NCBI RefSeq assembly: GCF_027563315.1
Contig: NZ_JAMKBJ010000001.1
Location: forward strand, 186,001-250,000
DNA length: 64,000 nt
Reading direction: 5' to 3'
Origin: Paenisporosarcina quisquiliarum
GTDB lineage: Bacteria; Bacillota; Bacilli; Bacillales_A; Planococcaceae
How positions within the stretch are numbered: the stretch's first letter is position 1; each line of letters opens with the position of its first letter. Under the pieces are notes generated by a model. It searched no databases and was not told the origin of the DNA. It was given only the letters and a program-made list of their open reading frames with translations. The translations under genes were made by a program, and so were the position numbers. Positions 18,809 to 28,705 of this stretch are shown here, in pieces.

Positions 18809-20119
18809 ATGTCTAAACCGGTAGTAGCTATCGTAGGCCGGCCGAATGTCGGAAAGTCTACAATCTTTAACAGGATTGTAGGGGAACGTATATCAATCGT
18901 AGAGGATATCCCAGGAATCACACGCGACCGCTTATACAGCTCGGCAGATTGGCTGACTCATGAATTTAATATAATTGATACAGGTGGTATCGAAATTGGG
19001 GACGAGCCATTTTTGGAACAGATCCGTCAACAAGCAGAAATCGCGATTCAGGAAGCAGATGTTATCATCTTCCTTACGAATGGTCGTGAAGGTGTTACTG
19101 CTGCTGATGAACAAGTGGCGAAAATATTGTATAAAACAAAAAAACCAGTCGTACTGGCAATCAATAAAATAGATAATCCAGACATGCGTTCCATGATTTA
19201 TGATTTCTATTCACTTGGATTCGGTGAACCATTCCCAATCTCGGGTTCTCATGGTCTTGGATTAGGGGATTTGCTCGATGAAGTGGCAAAAAACTTCCCT
19301 GAACAGGATGAAGAAGAATATCCCGAGAATGTCATCAAATTCTCACTTATCGGTCGTCCGAATGTAGGGAAGTCCTCTTTGGTGAACAGTTTCCTTGGGG
19401 ATGAACGAGTAATCGTAAGTGAAATTGCGGGAACTACACGTGACGCAATCGATACTCAATATGAATATGATGACCAACCTTATGTCATCATCGATACAGC
19501 TGGTATGCGTAAAAAAGGAAAAGTTTACGAAACGACTGAGAAATACAGTGTACTTCGTGCTCTTCGTGCAATTGAACGTTCTGACGTTGTTTTAGTTGTA
19601 TTAAACGCTGAAGAAGGTATCCAGGAACAAGATAAAAAAATTGCCGGCTATGCACACGAAGCGGGTAAAGCAGTTATCATCGTCGTAAATAAATGGGATG
19701 CTGTTGAAAAAGATGAGAAAACGATGAACAAAACAACAAAAATGATTCGTGAACATTTCTTATTCCTCGATTATGCACCAATCATTTTCGTATCCGCAAA
19801 AACTAATCAGCGTGTTCATTCAATTTTACCAATTATCAACCGTGTTAGTGAAAACCATGCAATGCGTGTTACTTCTAGTGTCTTGAACGAAGTAATTGAA
19901 GATTCAGTTGCACGTAATCCCGCACCGACAGATAAAGGCCGTCGTCTGCGTATTTATTACGCTACACAAGTTGCGATCAAGCCACCGACATTTGTCGTGT
20001 TTGTTAACGAACCAGAAATCATGCATTTCTCATATGAACGATTCCTTGAAAATCGAATCCGTGAATCCTTTGATTTTGAAGGAACACCAATTCGCCTCAT
20101 TACACGCGCTAGAACGTAA
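18809..20119 (+). CDS. der: Ribosome biogenesis GTPase Der (EngA)
   Basis: A 436-residue protein with two tandem GTPase domains, the mark of Der. Domain 1: GRPNVGKST (10-17), DTGG (57-60), NKID (119-122). Domain 2: GRPNVGKSS (182-190), DTAGM, NKWD. A C-terminal KH-like domain follows (from about residue 350). It is an essential 50S assembly factor. It has its own upstream region of about 170 bp; a TATAAT at 18769-18774 could be its -10, but no good -35 is seen. gpsA follows at 26 nt. Confidence 0.97.
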   Translation: MSKPVVAIVGRPNVGKSTIFNRIVGERISIVEDIPGITRDRLYSSADWLTHEFNIIDTGGIEIGDEPFLEQIRQQAEIAIQEADVIIFLTNGREGVTAADEQVAKILYKTKKPVVLAINKIDNPDMRSMIYDFYSLGFGEPFPISGSHGLGLGDLLDEVAKNFPEQDEEEYPENVIKFSLIGRPNVGKSSLVNSFLGDERVIVSEIAGTTRDAIDTQYEYDDQPYVIIDTAGMRKKGKVYETTEKYSVLRALRAIERSDVVLVVLNAEEGIQEQDKKIAGYAHEAGKAVIIVVNKWDAVEKDEKTMNKTTKMIREHFLFLDYAPIIFVSAKTNQRVHSILPIINRVSENHAMRVTSSVLNEVIEDSVARNPAPTDKGRRLRIYYATQVAIKPPTFVVFVNEPEIMHFSYERFLENRIRESFDFEGTPIRLITRART

Positions 20120-20145
20120 TTTGTTTCAGTAGGAGAGTTGCTAAC

Positions 20146-21168
20146 ATGGAAAAAGTAGTCGTTTTAGGAGCCGGAAGCTGGGGGACAGCGTTAAGTATTG
20201 TTCTTGCAGAAAACGGTCATGATTGTTTGCTATGGTCGCATCGCGAAGACCAGGCGAATGAAATTAATGAGCAACATTCAAATGAAAAATATCTTCCTGG
20301 TACCGTCTTGCCAAATTCACTAAAAGCCACTTCATCCTTACAGGAAGCAGCCACTCACGGAAAAATCGTGGTCATGGCTGTTCCTACAAAAGGAATTCGT
20401 GAAGTATGCAGCAATATAAAAGAGTGGATTCAAGAACCCATTCTTTTTGTACATGTATCAAAAGGAATCGAGCCGGATTCTTTAAAACGTATTTCTGAAG
20501 TGATGCGTGAAGAATTGCCCGCTCACCTGATTGAAGAAATTGTGGTTTTATCTGGCCCTAGTCATGCGGAAGAGGTTGTTTTAAAACACCCGACTACCGT
20601 GACTGCAGCATGTGAAAATATTTTCTATGCTGAAAAGGTCCAAGATTTATTTATGCATGGATACTTCCGTGTATACACCAATTCTGATGTCATTGGAGTG
20701 GAAATGGGCGGTGCATTGAAAAATATTATTGCACTCGCAGCAGGGATTACTGATGGCTTAGGTTACGGAGATAATGCGAAGGCTGCGCTGATTACACGTG
20801 GACTTGCCGAAATAGCTCGTCTCGGGACCAAGATGGGTGCCAATCCTTTAACTTTCTCAGGCTTGACGGGAATTGGGGACTTGATTGTGACCTGTACAAG
20901 CGTCCATTCCCGAAATTGGAGAGCTGGAAGCATGTTAGGCAAAGGAATGAAACTGGACGAAGTATTGGAACAGATGGGGATGGTTGTGGAAGGTGTGCGT
21001 ACCACGAAAGCAGCCTACCAACTATCTCAATTACATGAAGTACCAATGCCGATTACCAGTGCCCTTTATGCCGTATTATTTGAACAAGTGGATCCAAAAT
21101 CAGCTGTAGATCAGTTGATGGACCGTGTCAAAAAACATGAGATGGAAGATTTGTTTGAGTATCTATAA
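20146..21168 (+). CDS. gpsA: Glycerol-3-phosphate dehydrogenase [NAD(P)+]
   Basis: A 340-residue enzyme. N-terminal nucleotide fold with GAGSWGTA (8-14); substrate region [13 protein letters not shown] with the catalytic Lys and [20 protein letters not shown]-terminal helical domain with [16 protein letters not shown]. It makes sn-glycerol 3-phosphate for phospholipids. Ribosome site AGGAGAG; der is 26 nt upstream, so they form an operon as in B. subtilis. Confidence 0.96.
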   Translation: MEKVVVLGAGSWGTALSIVLAENGHDCLLWSHREDQANEINEQHSNEKYLPGTVLPNSLKATSSLQEAATHGKIVVMAVPTKGIREVCSNIKEWIQEPILFVHVSKGIEPDSLKRISEVMREELPAHLIEEIVVLSGPSHAEEVVLKHPTTVTAACENIFYAEKVQDLFMHGYFRVYTNSDVIGVEMGGALKNIIALAAGITDGLGYGDNAKAALITRGLAEIARLGTKMGANPLTFSGLTGIGDLIVTCTSVHSRNWRAGSMLGKGMKLDEVLEQMGMVVEGVRTTKAAYQLSQLHEVPMPITSALYAVLFEQVDPKSAVDQLMDRVKKHEMEDLFEYL

Positions 21169-21259
21169 ATCGTCACAAAGCAAGGGGTAGCTTGTCTGTA
21201 CCTCTTGTTTTTTCATGTTATACTTATTTGTTGAGAGACTGTGAAGGGTGGTTGAGTTG

Positions 21260-21460
21260 ATGTCATCACTAGACAAAATGTGGGTTTCATTTGCTTCGAT
21301 GGGCTTTATGATGCTTTCTATGGGATTGATTTATTTCAGTCGACACAAAATTAATAATCGCGTGATAAAATTTATATTTGCGCTTGTTGCATATGTACTT
21401 TTAATTATCGGCTTTTTAAGCATGATCTATATTGTATTTAGCGGTCCAACAGGAGGGTGA
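21260..21460 (+). CDS. Small two-helix membrane protein (DUF2768, YphE-like)
   Basis: A 66-residue protein made almost entirely of two membrane helices (about 8-27 and 38-60) joined by a basic loop (SRHKINNRVIK). Start ATG 21260 is eight bases from GAAGGGTGG; the upstream in-frame GTG overlaps that site. The length, loop and place between gpsA and the YphF-like lipoprotein fit the DUF2768 family (B. subtilis YphE). Function unknown; some members are sporulation-associated. The next gene begins 8 nt later, so the two are co-expressed. Confidence 0.8.
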   Translation: MSSLDKMWVSFASMGFMMLSMGLIYFSRHKINNRVIKFIFALVAYVLLIIGFLSMIYIVFSGPTGG

Positions 21461-21467
21461 AATAACT

Positions 21468-22178
21468 ATGAAGAAAATATCTCTTGTAAGTTTATTCATG
21501 TTCACTATACTTCTGTTATCTGGATGCATGTATCCTGAATCAGAACGCGTAGAGAATCAAAGACCTAATGAAGAACAATTAGCCTCAGTACAGGCTGCTG
21601 TAGAGCAATTTCAAGAAGCAACAGGTGGATTATTACCAATCAAGACAAGGGAACAAGATGTCGATCAATATATCAAATATCCGATTGATTTCAAGAAAAT
21701 TGTTCCTGCTTATTTAAGTGAACTTCCGCCAAATGCATTTGAAAACGGTGGTTTATTTCAATATGTAATAATGGATGTAGAAGATAATCCTACGGTCAAA
21801 TTGGTAGACTTGCGTGCTGCTGAAAAAATAAGAGAACTGAACATTAAACTCGGTGTGAATGGATATGGACCTATAGCAGAACAAATCTCAGAAAATGTTT
21901 ATAAATTGGATTATAAAATTATGGGATACAAGGATGAACAAACCGTACCAAGTCCATATTCGAACGTCAATCTCCCGTTAATTGCAACAGGAGACGGGTC
22001 CATTTATATTGATTACTCAATAGAATTGAACCGTATTCTTATGGAAGACAAACCGGAAGTGAAACCTGGCGAAGATATACGATATCTTTTGGAAGATAAA
22101 TTCCCTGTAGTACCAGCATATTCATTACCGTATACTGTAAATGAAAACAACGAACCAGAATTTTTAATAAAGAAATAA
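21468..22178 (+). CDS. Lipoprotein (YphF-like)
   Basis: A 236-residue lipoprotein. Start ATG 21468 follows AGGAGGGTG. The signal peptide is MKKISLVSLFMFTILLLSGC with lipobox LLSG-C (Cys20), so the mature protein is anchored outside the membrane. The rest is a soluble domain without motifs I recognise. Position matches B. subtilis yphF, between gpsA/yphE and spoIVA. It may be expressed in sporulation, but that is only suggested by the neighbours. Confidence 0.8.
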   Translation: MKKISLVSLFMFTILLLSGCMYPESERVENQRPNEEQLASVQAAVEQFQEATGGLLPIKTREQDVDQYIKYPIDFKKIVPAYLSELPPNAFENGGLFQYVIMDVEDNPTVKLVDLRAAEKIRELNIKLGVNGYGPIAEQISENVYKLDYKIMGYKDEQTVPSPYSNVNLPLIATGDGSIYIDYSIELNRILMEDKPEVKPGEDIRYLLEDKFPVVPAYSLPYTVNENNEPEFLIKK

Positions 22179-22182
22179 AGAC

Positions 22183-22218
22183 AAACGTTTCGTGCATATG
22201 CATGAAACGTTTTTTTTG
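22183..22218 (+). terminator. Terminator before spoIVA
   Basis: AAACGTTTCGTGCA pairs with TGCATGAAACGTTT, followed by eight T residues: a strong perfect stem. Confidence 0.88.
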
Positions 22219-22228
22219 TGCATACGAT
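22200..22228 (+). promoter_or_regulatory. Possible mother-cell (SigE-type) promoter of spoIVA
   Basis: CATACGAT (22221-22228) resembles the SigE -10 (CATACAAT). GCATGAA at 22200-22206, 14 nt upstream, is a partial match to the -35. spoIVA is SigE-controlled in B. subtilis. The -35 lies inside the 3' arm of the preceding terminator. Confidence 0.35.
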
Positions 22229-22255
22229 AAAGTGCGTAGGAAAGGGGGCAACGAT

Positions 22256-23734
22256 ATGGCTGAAGAGCTTTATCAACAAATAGCCGAACGGACAAATGGA
22301 GATGTATACATTGGTGTTGTTGGACCGGTACGAGTTGGAAAATCAACTTTTGTAAAAAGGGTAATGGAAAGTTTAGTAATTCCGAATATGACGGATGAAG
22401 TGGACCGACTCCGCGCCCAAGATGAACTACCTCAAAGCTCTCCTGGTGCAGTAATCATGACAGCTGAACCGAAATTTGTGCCAGCTCATGGTACTAGCAT
22501 TCAAGTGGGTGACGACGCATTCCGATTCCATATTCGCCTGGCGGATTGTGTAGGATATATTATTGAGGGTGCCAAAGGCCATGAAGATGAGAACGGTCCT
22601 AAGTACGTTCACACCCCATGGCATCACGAACCAATCCCGTTCCAGGAAGCAGCTAGAATTGGTACGGATAAAGTAATCCGCGACCATTCTACAATCGGGA
22701 TTGTGATGACGACAGACGGATCGGTAAATGATATTCCGAGAACAGCTGTCGAAGGTGTGGAAGAAGAGATTATCGGGCAGTTAAAAGAAATTGGTAAACC
22801 ATTTGTAGTAGTTTTGAATACTCGATTCCCGGCCCATGATCAAACGCTTGCTCTACGTCAGGAATTATGTGACAAGTACAATGTGCCTGTCATTGCGACG
22901 GCTGTAGATCAAATGACTGTTCATGAAATCCAATTTGTACTGAAAGAAGCGTTGTACGAGTTCCCGGTAACGACATTTGAACTTTTGAAACCGGAATGGA
23001 TGGATGTATTAGAAAATGATCATCCATTAAAAGAATCGATTCAAAATTCATTGGACTCTTGGTCACAACAAGTGGCTAAAATCCGTGATGTGAAAGATTT
23101 GGCAACATTTTTAGCTGAAGAACCTTACGTTGCAAATGCTGAAGTCATTGAAGTGAATGCAGGTAAAGGAAAAGCATCCATTCAAATTGATCTGACAGAT
23201 GAAGCTTTCCAATCAGTCTATCAGGACTTTTTGGAAGAGCCGATCGTCACGAAAAAAGACTGGCTTTTATATGTTAAAGAAGCATCTTATGCGAAAAAAT
23301 CATATTTAAGATTCCATGAAGCCATTGAAATGGCAAAAGAAAGTGGTTATGGTGTCACTTTACCGACAATGGAAGATTTCACGCCTTCAGCACCTGAGTT
23401 AATTAAAGAAAATAATTTCTTTGGTGTACGAATGAAAGCAAAAGCACCTTCACTTCACATTATCCGAGTTGATATGGATGCCGAATTCTCACCATTGATT
23501 GGCTCTGAATTCCATAGTCAACAGCTACTGAAAGATTTAAAAGACGCTTACCTTCACAACCGTGAAGCCTTATGGCAAACGTCATTATTCGGTACCCCGC
23601 TACATGAAATGTTGAAGGAAAGTATGAAGTTCAAAACAGAAGCTGTTCCAACCCATGCGAAGAGACGTATGCGTGAAACGATTGAACGAATGGTTAACGA
23701 AGGCGATCGTGGAATGGTCACATTTATCTTATAA
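22256..23734 (+). CDS. spoIVA: Stage IV sporulation ATPase SpoIVA
   Basis: A 492-residue protein, the same length as B. subtilis SpoIVA. Start ATG 22256 is set by AAAGGGGGC; the earlier start in the open frame lies in the terminator. The N-terminal TRAFAC-type P-loop domain has GPVRVGKS (23-30) and downstream DCVGYIIEGAKGH; the C-terminal region (last ~60 residues) anchors on the forespore through SpoVM in relatives. Known role: ATP-driven polymer that forms the base of the spore coat around the forespore. It is flanked by strong terminators on both sides and so is a single-gene unit. Confidence 0.97.
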   Translation: MAEELYQQIAERTNGDVYIGVVGPVRVGKSTFVKRVMESLVIPNMTDEVDRLRAQDELPQSSPGAVIMTAEPKFVPAHGTSIQVGDDAFRFHIRLADCVGYIIEGAKGHEDENGPKYVHTPWHHEPIPFQEAARIGTDKVIRDHSTIGIVMTTDGSVNDIPRTAVEGVEEEIIGQLKEIGKPFVVVLNTRFPAHDQTLALRQELCDKYNVPVIATAVDQMTVHEIQFVLKEALYEFPVTTFELLKPEWMDVLENDHPLKESIQNSLDSWSQQVAKIRDVKDLATFLAEEPYVANAEVIEVNAGKGKASIQIDLTDEAFQSVYQDFLEEPIVTKKDWLLYVKEASYAKKSYLRFHEAIEMAKESGYGVTLPTMEDFTPSAPELIKENNFFGVRMKAKAPSLHIIRVDMDAEFSPLIGSEFHSQQLLKDLKDAYLHNREALWQTSLFGTPLHEMLKESMKFKTEAVPTHAKRRMRETIERMVNEGDRGMVTFIL

Positions 23735-23738
23735 AACT

Positions 23739-23788
23739 GAACGGGACCTCGCATTTAACTGTGCGAAAAGTCCTGTTCTTTTTTTTTG
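23739..23788 (+). terminator. Terminator after spoIVA
   Basis: GAACGGGAC (23739-23747) pairs with GTCCTGTTC (23770-23778, one wobble), with an inner TCGCA/TGCGA stem, followed by about nine T residues. Confidence 0.82.
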
Positions 23789-23909
23789 TTGGGGGTTTTT
23801 CTGCATGAAGTTGGAAATTGTGGTGGAAATATTGTTGCGTAGGCTTTTTGGTTATGATACTCTTTTTACATGATTGAGGTTCCATCCCCTTTGAGAGGAG
23901 GTGAATGGT

Positions 23910-24182
23910 GTGAATAAAACAGAACTAGTGAACTCTGTAGCTGAAGCTGCAGATCTTTCGAAAAAAGATGCTTCTAAAGCAGTTGATGCGTTATTTGATA
24001 CAATTCAAGATGCTCTTGCAAAGGGTGAAAAAATCCAGCTAATTGGTTTCGGTAACTTTGAGGTTCGTGAACGTGCTGCTCGTAAGGGTCGCAACCCACA
24101 AACTGGTAAAGAAATCGAAATCGCTGCAAGCAAAGTACCTGCTTTCAAACCAGGTAAAGCGCTTAAGGACGCGGTAAAATAA
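23910..24182 (+). CDS. hbs: DNA-binding protein HU
   Basis: A 90-residue HU protein starting [10 protein letters not shown], with the diagnostic arm [10 protein letters not shown] and the C-terminal [13 protein letters not shown]. Start GTG 23910 is eight bases from a perfect AGGAGG; an earlier in-frame GTG (23901) lies in that site. HU bends and compacts DNA and is the main nucleoid protein in these bacteria. It stands alone between two terminators, the usual arrangement before folE/mtrB in Bacillales. Confidence 0.97.
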   Translation: MNKTELVNSVAEAADLSKKDASKAVDALFDTIQDALAKGEKIQLIGFGNFEVRERAARKGRNPQTGKEIEIAASKVPAFKPGKALKDAVK

Positions 24183-24202
24183 TACCCGTCTGAACCTACA
24201 TA

Positions 24203-24245
24203 AAGAACGGCTTTTGTGAATTCTCACAGAAGTCGTTCTTTTTTG
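24203..24245 (+). terminator. Terminator after hbs
   Basis: AAGAACGGCTT pairs with AAGTCGTTCTT (wobble pairs), with inner TGTGA/TCACA, then TTTTTT. Confidence 0.8.
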
Positions 24246-24669
24246 TTCTCATTATTCACTGTTGAAGAATAATCAAAACTGTCTGGTTAAAATTCTTGAC
24301 GATTCGGGCAATCTATTTACTTTTTTAAAAACGATATAGACGAACGAAGCGTTTTTGCGTAACATTTGATGGTGTGCTACGATTCAGTAGAATTAATTGA
24401 AAGAATTACATATACCTTTTTATCTTAATGCCATGCTAAGAGAGCTTTGTTATTTAATCTCATACGATAGCCTGGATTTGCGTCCGGGATGCCTCAAGAG
24501 CTTAATCTGTGGATATTAACACCATTCGCTCAGTACGCTAAGGTAAAACAACAACAAGTTAAACGAGCCTAAAGTAAAGATAAGAATTTGAGCTCGATTT
24601 GTGTCGGATACATAACTGAAGCTACAATCCGTAGTGATTAAGTTATGTTTATTATAGGAGGCGTCCATT
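24246..24669 (+). other. Long gene-free region upstream of folE
   Basis: About 424 bp without a plausible gene. A possible promoter is TTGAAA (24397-24402), 18 nt, TATCTT (24421-24426), which would give a folE leader of about 235 nt. Within it CCTGGA/TCCGGG (near 24472-24489) can form a small hairpin, and ACATAAC (24610-24616) pairs with GTTATGT (24642-24648) enclosing GCTAC/GTAGT, just upstream of the folE ribosome site. I could not match it to a known riboswitch, 6S RNA, tmRNA or RNase P RNA. Confidence 0.5.
24397..24426 (+). promoter_or_regulatory. Possible SigA promoter for folE leader
   Basis: TTGAAA, 18-nt spacer, TATCTT, about 245 bp before the folE start. Confidence 0.35.
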
Positions 24670-25239
24670 ATGTCAAATGTAAATTTACAAAAAATAGAAG
24701 AAGCTGTAAAAATGATTCTGGAAGCAGTAGGCGAAGACCCACAACGTGAAGGTTTGTTGGAAACGCCAAAACGTGTAGCGAAAATGTATGCTGAAATGTT
24801 CTCTGGTCTGCAGGAAGATCCAAAAGAATACTTTAAAACCGTTTTCCACGAAGATCATGAAGAACTGGTTCTTGTTAAAGACATTCCGTTTCATTCGATG
24901 TGCGAACATCACTTAGTTCCATTTTACGGAAAAGCACATATTGCCTATATTCCTAGAGACGGTGTAGTAACAGGTCTAAGCAAACTTGCGAGAGCGGTGG
25001 AAACAACGGCAAGACGCCCGCAATTGCAGGAACGTATCACATCTACAATTGCAGATTCAATTATGGAGATGCTGAATCCTTATGGAGTATACGTTGTGAT
25101 TGAAGCAGAGCATATGTGCATGACGATGCGTGGAATTAAAAAACCTGGCGCTAAAACGGTTACTGCAGTAGCTCGTGGAATCTACGAGGAAGATCATGTT
25201 AAACGCAGTGAAATTTTATCTTTCATTCAAATGGATTGA
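24670..25239 (+). CDS. folE: GTP cyclohydrolase I
   Basis: A 189-residue enzyme. Zinc and catalytic motifs: [10 protein letters not shown] (Cys and His ligands), [10 protein letters not shown], and the second Cys in [11 protein letters not shown]. It opens GTP to dihydroneopterin triphosphate, the first step of folate synthesis. Ribosome site TAGGAGGCG. In B. subtilis (mtrA) it forms an operon with mtrB, the next gene here, 70 nt downstream. The unusually long upstream region is described separately. Confidence 0.97.
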   Translation: MSNVNLQKIEEAVKMILEAVGEDPQREGLLETPKRVAKMYAEMFSGLQEDPKEYFKTVFHEDHEELVLVKDIPFHSMCEHHLVPFYGKAHIAYIPRDGVVTGLSKLARAVETTARRPQLQERITSTIADSIMEMLNPYGVYVVIEAEHMCMTMRGIKKPGAKTVTAVARGIYEEDHVKRSEILSFIQMD

Positions 25240-25309
25240 GCAAGTAAACTTGGAATGTTAGGATATGCTATGATAAATAGACAATAAGGTTCATGGAGGA
25301 GGATGCTGA

Positions 25310-25531
25310 ATGGCACAAACAGAATACATTGTAATCCGTGCAGAAGAAGATGGTGTTCACGTAATTGGTCTTACCAGAGGTACAGATACAAAATTTCATC
25401 ATTCTGAAAAACTGGATCGTGGAGAAGTTATGATTGCGCAATTTACTGAACATACCTCAGCAATGAAAATCCGTGGGAAAGCAGAGATTCAAACAACTCA
25501 TGGCACGATTCACAGTGAAACGAAAAAATAG
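25310..25531 (+). CDS. mtrB: TRAP, trp RNA-binding attenuation protein
   Basis: A 73-residue all-beta protein very close to [24 protein letters not shown], then [28 protein letters not shown]. The RNA-contact Lys/Lys/Arg set (KLD... and KIR in the last strand) is kept. Known role: an 11-subunit ring that, with tryptophan, binds (G/U)AG repeats in trp leader RNAs and blocks expression. Ribosome site GGAGGATG. The trp biosynthesis block is not at its common place in the aro cluster of this window, so its target operon must be elsewhere. Confidence 0.95.
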   Translation: MAQTEYIVIRAEEDGVHVIGLTRGTDTKFHHSEKLDRGEVMIAQFTEHTSAMKIRGKAEIQTTHGTIHSETKK

Positions 25532-25562
25532 GTTCAGTCTACGTGAATGACTGACGTTGCTG

Positions 25563-25571
25563 TGCTATAAT
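25563..25571 (+). promoter_or_regulatory. Extended -10 promoter before hepS
   Basis: TGCTATAAT, a perfect TATAAT with TGN extension, 45 nt before the hepS ATG. No good -35 is visible. Confidence 0.5.
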
Positions 25572-25615
25572 GACAAAATACGACACCGGCAATATAGCGA
25601 AATGGAGCACGTACG

Positions 25616-26404
25616 ATGAACGAACAATTCATACAACAAACAATCGAACAATTCAGGTCGAAAATATTGATGTCTGTCCGTCATCGGACTCTTCGTATTC
25701 ATGCGGGCGAACCGGATCTTCGCGAAGACCGATTATTTTTTTTGCTTCTCCCATATTTGAATGGGGAGCATTGGAATGATGAGCATGAACAGTCAGCTAT
25801 TTCGGTTGCAGTCATTTATAGTGCATTAGCGGCACATGATCAGATTAAAGAATTAAATGCTTCTTCCAAAAGCCAGCAGTTAACTGTCCTGGCGGGAGAT
25901 TACTATAGCGGTCTCTACTACCAAATGTTAGCCAGACTTTCCAATATTGATTTAATACGCTCATTATCAAATGGCATCATTGATATCAGTGAGAAAAAAG
26001 CTTCTGTGTATGACAATGTCAAACAGTCGTTCGAAAAGTGGATGGAAACAATTCAGACGATTGAAAGCTTATCCATTGAGCAGTTTCATGAACATTTTGA
26101 GTTTGTTGGCTATCATTCATTTGTACGCCGTGGATTATTAATTCGCCGACTCGAAAATGAACTGGAACTAGTCAAACTAGGGAAGAGCTCTCGCTTTCAA
26201 GAATCTTTAGCCGAAAGCGAAAATGAATATGATTTTTCACATCCATGGCTTGTCTTGTTAAACCGTGAGTTGGCTAATGAAAAAATTAAAATGATGGAAG
26301 ACATTTCACAATCACATCTACTAAGTCATGCTGTCCGACAGTTTTTGGTAGATTTATACAATCTGCGATTGAATGAACAAGTGTCAGTCATGAGAGAAAG
26401 GTGA
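25616..26404 (+). CDS. hepS: Heptaprenyl diphosphate synthase component I
   Basis: A 262-residue helical protein matching HepS/GerCA in size, context and conserved stretches ([14 protein letters not shown], then [17 protein letters not shown]-like segment around residue 95-110, with DYYSGLYY visible). Component I has no DDxxD motif; it controls chain length in partnership with component II, encoded two genes downstream. The hepS-menG-hepT order is the classic gerC locus. Start ATG 25616 has only a modest GGAG upstream. The product is the C35 side chain of menaquinone-7. Confidence 0.9.
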   Translation: MNEQFIQQTIEQFRSKILMSVRHRTLRIHAGEPDLREDRLFFLLLPYLNGEHWNDEHEQSAISVAVIYSALAAHDQIKELNASSKSQQLTVLAGDYYSGLYYQMLARLSNIDLIRSLSNGIIDISEKKASVYDNVKQSFEKWMETIQTIESLSIEQFHEHFEFVGYHSFVRRGLLIRRLENELELVKLGKSSRFQESLAESENEYDFSHPWLVLLNRELANEKIKMMEDISQSHLLSHAVRQFLVDLYNLRLNEQVSVMRER

Positions 26405-26411
26405 CATAGGC

Positions 26412-27113
26412 ATGACCAAAACAAAAGAACAGCGTGTTCATGAAGTTTTTGAAAAAATTTCAGGGAACTACGACAAGATGAATTCAGTCATTAGTTTTCA
26501 ACAACATAAAAAATGGCGTGAAGACACGATGTCACGTATGAAGGTTGAACCAGGAAGTACCACTTTGGATGTCTGTTGCGGAACTGCCGATTGGACGATT
26601 TCAATGGGACAAGCTGTAGGTTCAAACGGAAAAGCCATAGGTCTGGATTTCAGTCAAAATATGTTGAATGTCGGAAAAGAAAAAGTAAAAGAATATCCTC
26701 AAATTGAGCTTGTGCATGGTAATGCAATGGACTTACCTTATCCTGATCATACCTTCGATTATGTAACGATTGGTTTTGGCTTGCGAAATGTACCGGACTA
26801 TATGCAGGTCCTCAAAGAGATGCATCGTGTCCTCAAACCAGGCGGGATGTTTGTATGTCTTGAAACTTCGCAATCTGAGTTGCCTATATATAAGCAACTG
26901 TTTCGTTTTTACTTCAAGTATGTAATGCCGGTCTTCGGAAAGTTTTTCGCAAAAAGTTACAAAGAGTATTCCTGGTTACAGGAATCTGCGAAAGATTTCC
27001 CTGGAATGAAGGCTCTTGCAAAAATGCTTGAACAAGCTGGTTTCCAACAAGTGGAGTACAAGCCATATAGCGGCGGAGCAGCTGCAAGACATATTGGCAT
27101 CAAAAAAGTTTAA
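26412..27113 (+). CDS. menG: Demethylmenaquinone methyltransferase
   Basis: A 233-residue class I SAM-dependent methyltransferase of the UbiE/MenG family. Motif I is [16 protein letters not shown]; further conserved blocks are [15 protein letters not shown] and [20 protein letters not shown]. It methylates demethylmenaquinone in the last step of menaquinone synthesis. It sits between the two prenyl synthase subunits, 7 nt after hepS (ribosome site GAAAGGTGA), so substrate assembly and methylation are co-expressed. Also named menH, ubiE or gerCB in older literature. Confidence 0.95.
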   Translation: MTKTKEQRVHEVFEKISGNYDKMNSVISFQQHKKWREDTMSRMKVEPGSTTLDVCCGTADWTISMGQAVGSNGKAIGLDFSQNMLNVGKEKVKEYPQIELVHGNAMDLPYPDHTFDYVTIGFGLRNVPDYMQVLKEMHRVLKPGGMFVCLETSQSELPIYKQLFRFYFKYVMPVFGKFFAKSYKEYSWLQESAKDFPGMKALAKMLEQAGFQQVEYKPYSGGAAARHIGIKKV

Positions 27114-27135
27114 TTAGCGGGAGAAGGTTAATGTT

Positions 27136-28110
27136 GTGGAAAAGATGAAGTTGAAGATGCTCTATTCTGATATGCGTTCAGATTTAGATCTCATCGAAAA
27201 AGAATTGGAAATAGCGGTGAATTCGTCTTCAGACTTACTCAATGAAGCTTCTCTTCATTTATTACATGCGGGCGGAAAGCGAATTCGGCCCGTTTTTGTT
27301 TTGCTGGCAGCTAAATTTGGTCATTACCAAATTGAACTAATCAAGCATGTCGCCGTACCATTGGAGCTGATTCATATGGCATCATTAGTACATGATGATG
27401 TAATAGATGATTCAGAAATGAGACGGGGACAGCCAACGGTAAAAGCACAGTGGAATAATCGAGTCGCCATGTACACCGGCGATTTTATTTTTGCCCGTGC
27501 ACTTGAATACATAACGAACATCCAAAATCCAAAAGCGCATCAAATTCTTTCATATACGATGGTTGAAATATGTGTAGGAGAAATCATCCAAATTGAAGAT
27601 AAGTTCAAATTAGATCAACGACTTCAAGATTATTTCAGACGGATTAAAAGAAAAACTGCATTATTGATTGCGTCAAGTTGCCAACTTGGAGCAGTGGTAT
27701 CAGGCGCCGATGAAAAAACCGCCAATCACTTAAAACGGTTTGGCTATTATGTTGGCATGTCATTTCAGATTATCGATGATATTTTGGATATTACCTCTAC
27801 CGATAAAGAATTAGGCAAGCCTGCCGGATCTGATTTAATACAAGGTAATATCACCTTACCGATCTTGTTTTTAAAAGATTCGCCAGAATTCAGAGCCGAT
27901 CTTGAGTATGCTCTAACAGGAAATATGACTGAAGATGAGCGACTGGCTCTTGTTAAACGAATTAGAGAATCGGACGCCATTGAGAAGTCCAAAGCAATCA
28001 GCAATCGTTATTTGCAGAAAGCATTAAAAGAAATCGATGCACTTCCAGCATCTCTAGCAAAAAAATCATTACGTGATATTGCACTATATATGGGCAAACG
28101 TAAATTTTAA
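27136..28110 (+). CDS. hepT: Heptaprenyl diphosphate synthase component II
   Basis: A 324-residue trans-prenyltransferase. First aspartate-rich motif DDVIDD (87-92) followed by RRGQPT; second motif IIDDILDI near 215. GGKRIRP near 47-53 binds IPP. It is the catalytic subunit that, with HepS, makes the C35 chain for menaquinone. Start GTG 27136 has GGAGAAGG upstream; ATG 27145 is the alternative. Last gene of the gerC group; 105 nt separate it from ndk. Confidence 0.95.
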   Translation: MEKMKLKMLYSDMRSDLDLIEKELEIAVNSSSDLLNEASLHLLHAGGKRIRPVFVLLAAKFGHYQIELIKHVAVPLELIHMASLVHDDVIDDSEMRRGQPTVKAQWNNRVAMYTGDFIFARALEYITNIQNPKAHQILSYTMVEICVGEIIQIEDKFKLDQRLQDYFRRIKRKTALLIASSCQLGAVVSGADEKTANHLKRFGYYVGMSFQIIDDILDITSTDKELGKPAGSDLIQGNITLPILFLKDSPEFRADLEYALTGNMTEDERLALVKRIRESDAIEKSKAISNRYLQKALKEIDALPASLAKKSLRDIALYMGKRKF

Positions 28111-28215
28111 TAGGTTGAACAAACGAAGAGACAATGGTAATATTTTTTACGGTGGATAAAGTATCCATAACTATTTAGGGTTAAACTCTAAGTTATAATT
28201 GAAGGAGTGTTAATG

Positions 28216-28662
28216 ATGGAAAGAACTTTCTTAATGGTAAAACCTGATGGCGTACAACGTAACCTAATCGGTGAAATCGTTGGTCGTTTCGAAAACAAAG
28301 GCTTCCAATTAGTTGGAGCAAAATTAATGCAAATTACACCTGAACTAGCTGGCGAACATTACGGCGAGCACAAAGAGCGTCCATTCTTCGGTGAATTAGT
28401 AGACTTCATTACTTCTGGGCCAGTTTTCGCAATGGTTTGGGAAGGCGAAAATGTAATTGCTACTTCTCGTTTATTAGTAGGTGCTACAAACCCTAAAGAA
28501 TCTGCTCCAGGAACTATCCGTGGCGATTTCGCTGTAACAGTTGGCAAAAACATCATTCACGGTTCTGACTCTGCAGATAGCGCTGTTCGTGAAATCGGTT
28601 TATTCTTCAAAGAAGAAGAGCTAGTTTCTTATTCAAAAGACGCTAACAACTGGGTAAACTAA
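28216..28662 (+). CDS. ndk: Nucleoside diphosphate kinase
   Basis: A 148-residue enzyme starting [16 protein letters not shown]. The phospho-His is H115 in [12 protein letters not shown]. It balances NTP pools. Start ATG 28216 is the second of two adjacent ATGs and matches the family N-terminus; ribosome site GAAGGAG. Codon use looks like that of a highly expressed gene (many TTA/GAA/GGT style optimal codons). A clear terminator follows. In B. subtilis cheR is next; here it is absent. Confidence 0.97.
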   Translation: MERTFLMVKPDGVQRNLIGEIVGRFENKGFQLVGAKLMQITPELAGEHYGEHKERPFFGELVDFITSGPVFAMVWEGENVIATSRLLVGATNPKESAPGTIRGDFAVTVGKNIIHGSDSADSAVREIGLFFKEEELVSYSKDANNWVN

Positions 28663-28670
28663 TTAATTAA

Positions 28671-28705
28671 GCAGTCAAATGATTTTTCATTTGACTGCTT
28701 TTTTA
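28671..28705 (+). terminator. Terminator after ndk
   Basis: GCAGTCAAATGA pairs with TCATTTGACTGC, followed by TTTTTT. Confidence 0.88.

Noticed and set aside
24246-24669. tmRNA, 6S RNA, RNase P RNA or THF riboswitch
   Set aside because: I looked for the tmRNA ends and tag codons, the RNase P conserved core and folate riboswitch motifs and could not find them; left unassigned.
25570-25779. A 69-codon open frame overlapping hepS in another frame
   Set aside because: It starts in the -10 region and is covered by hepS; no ribosome site.
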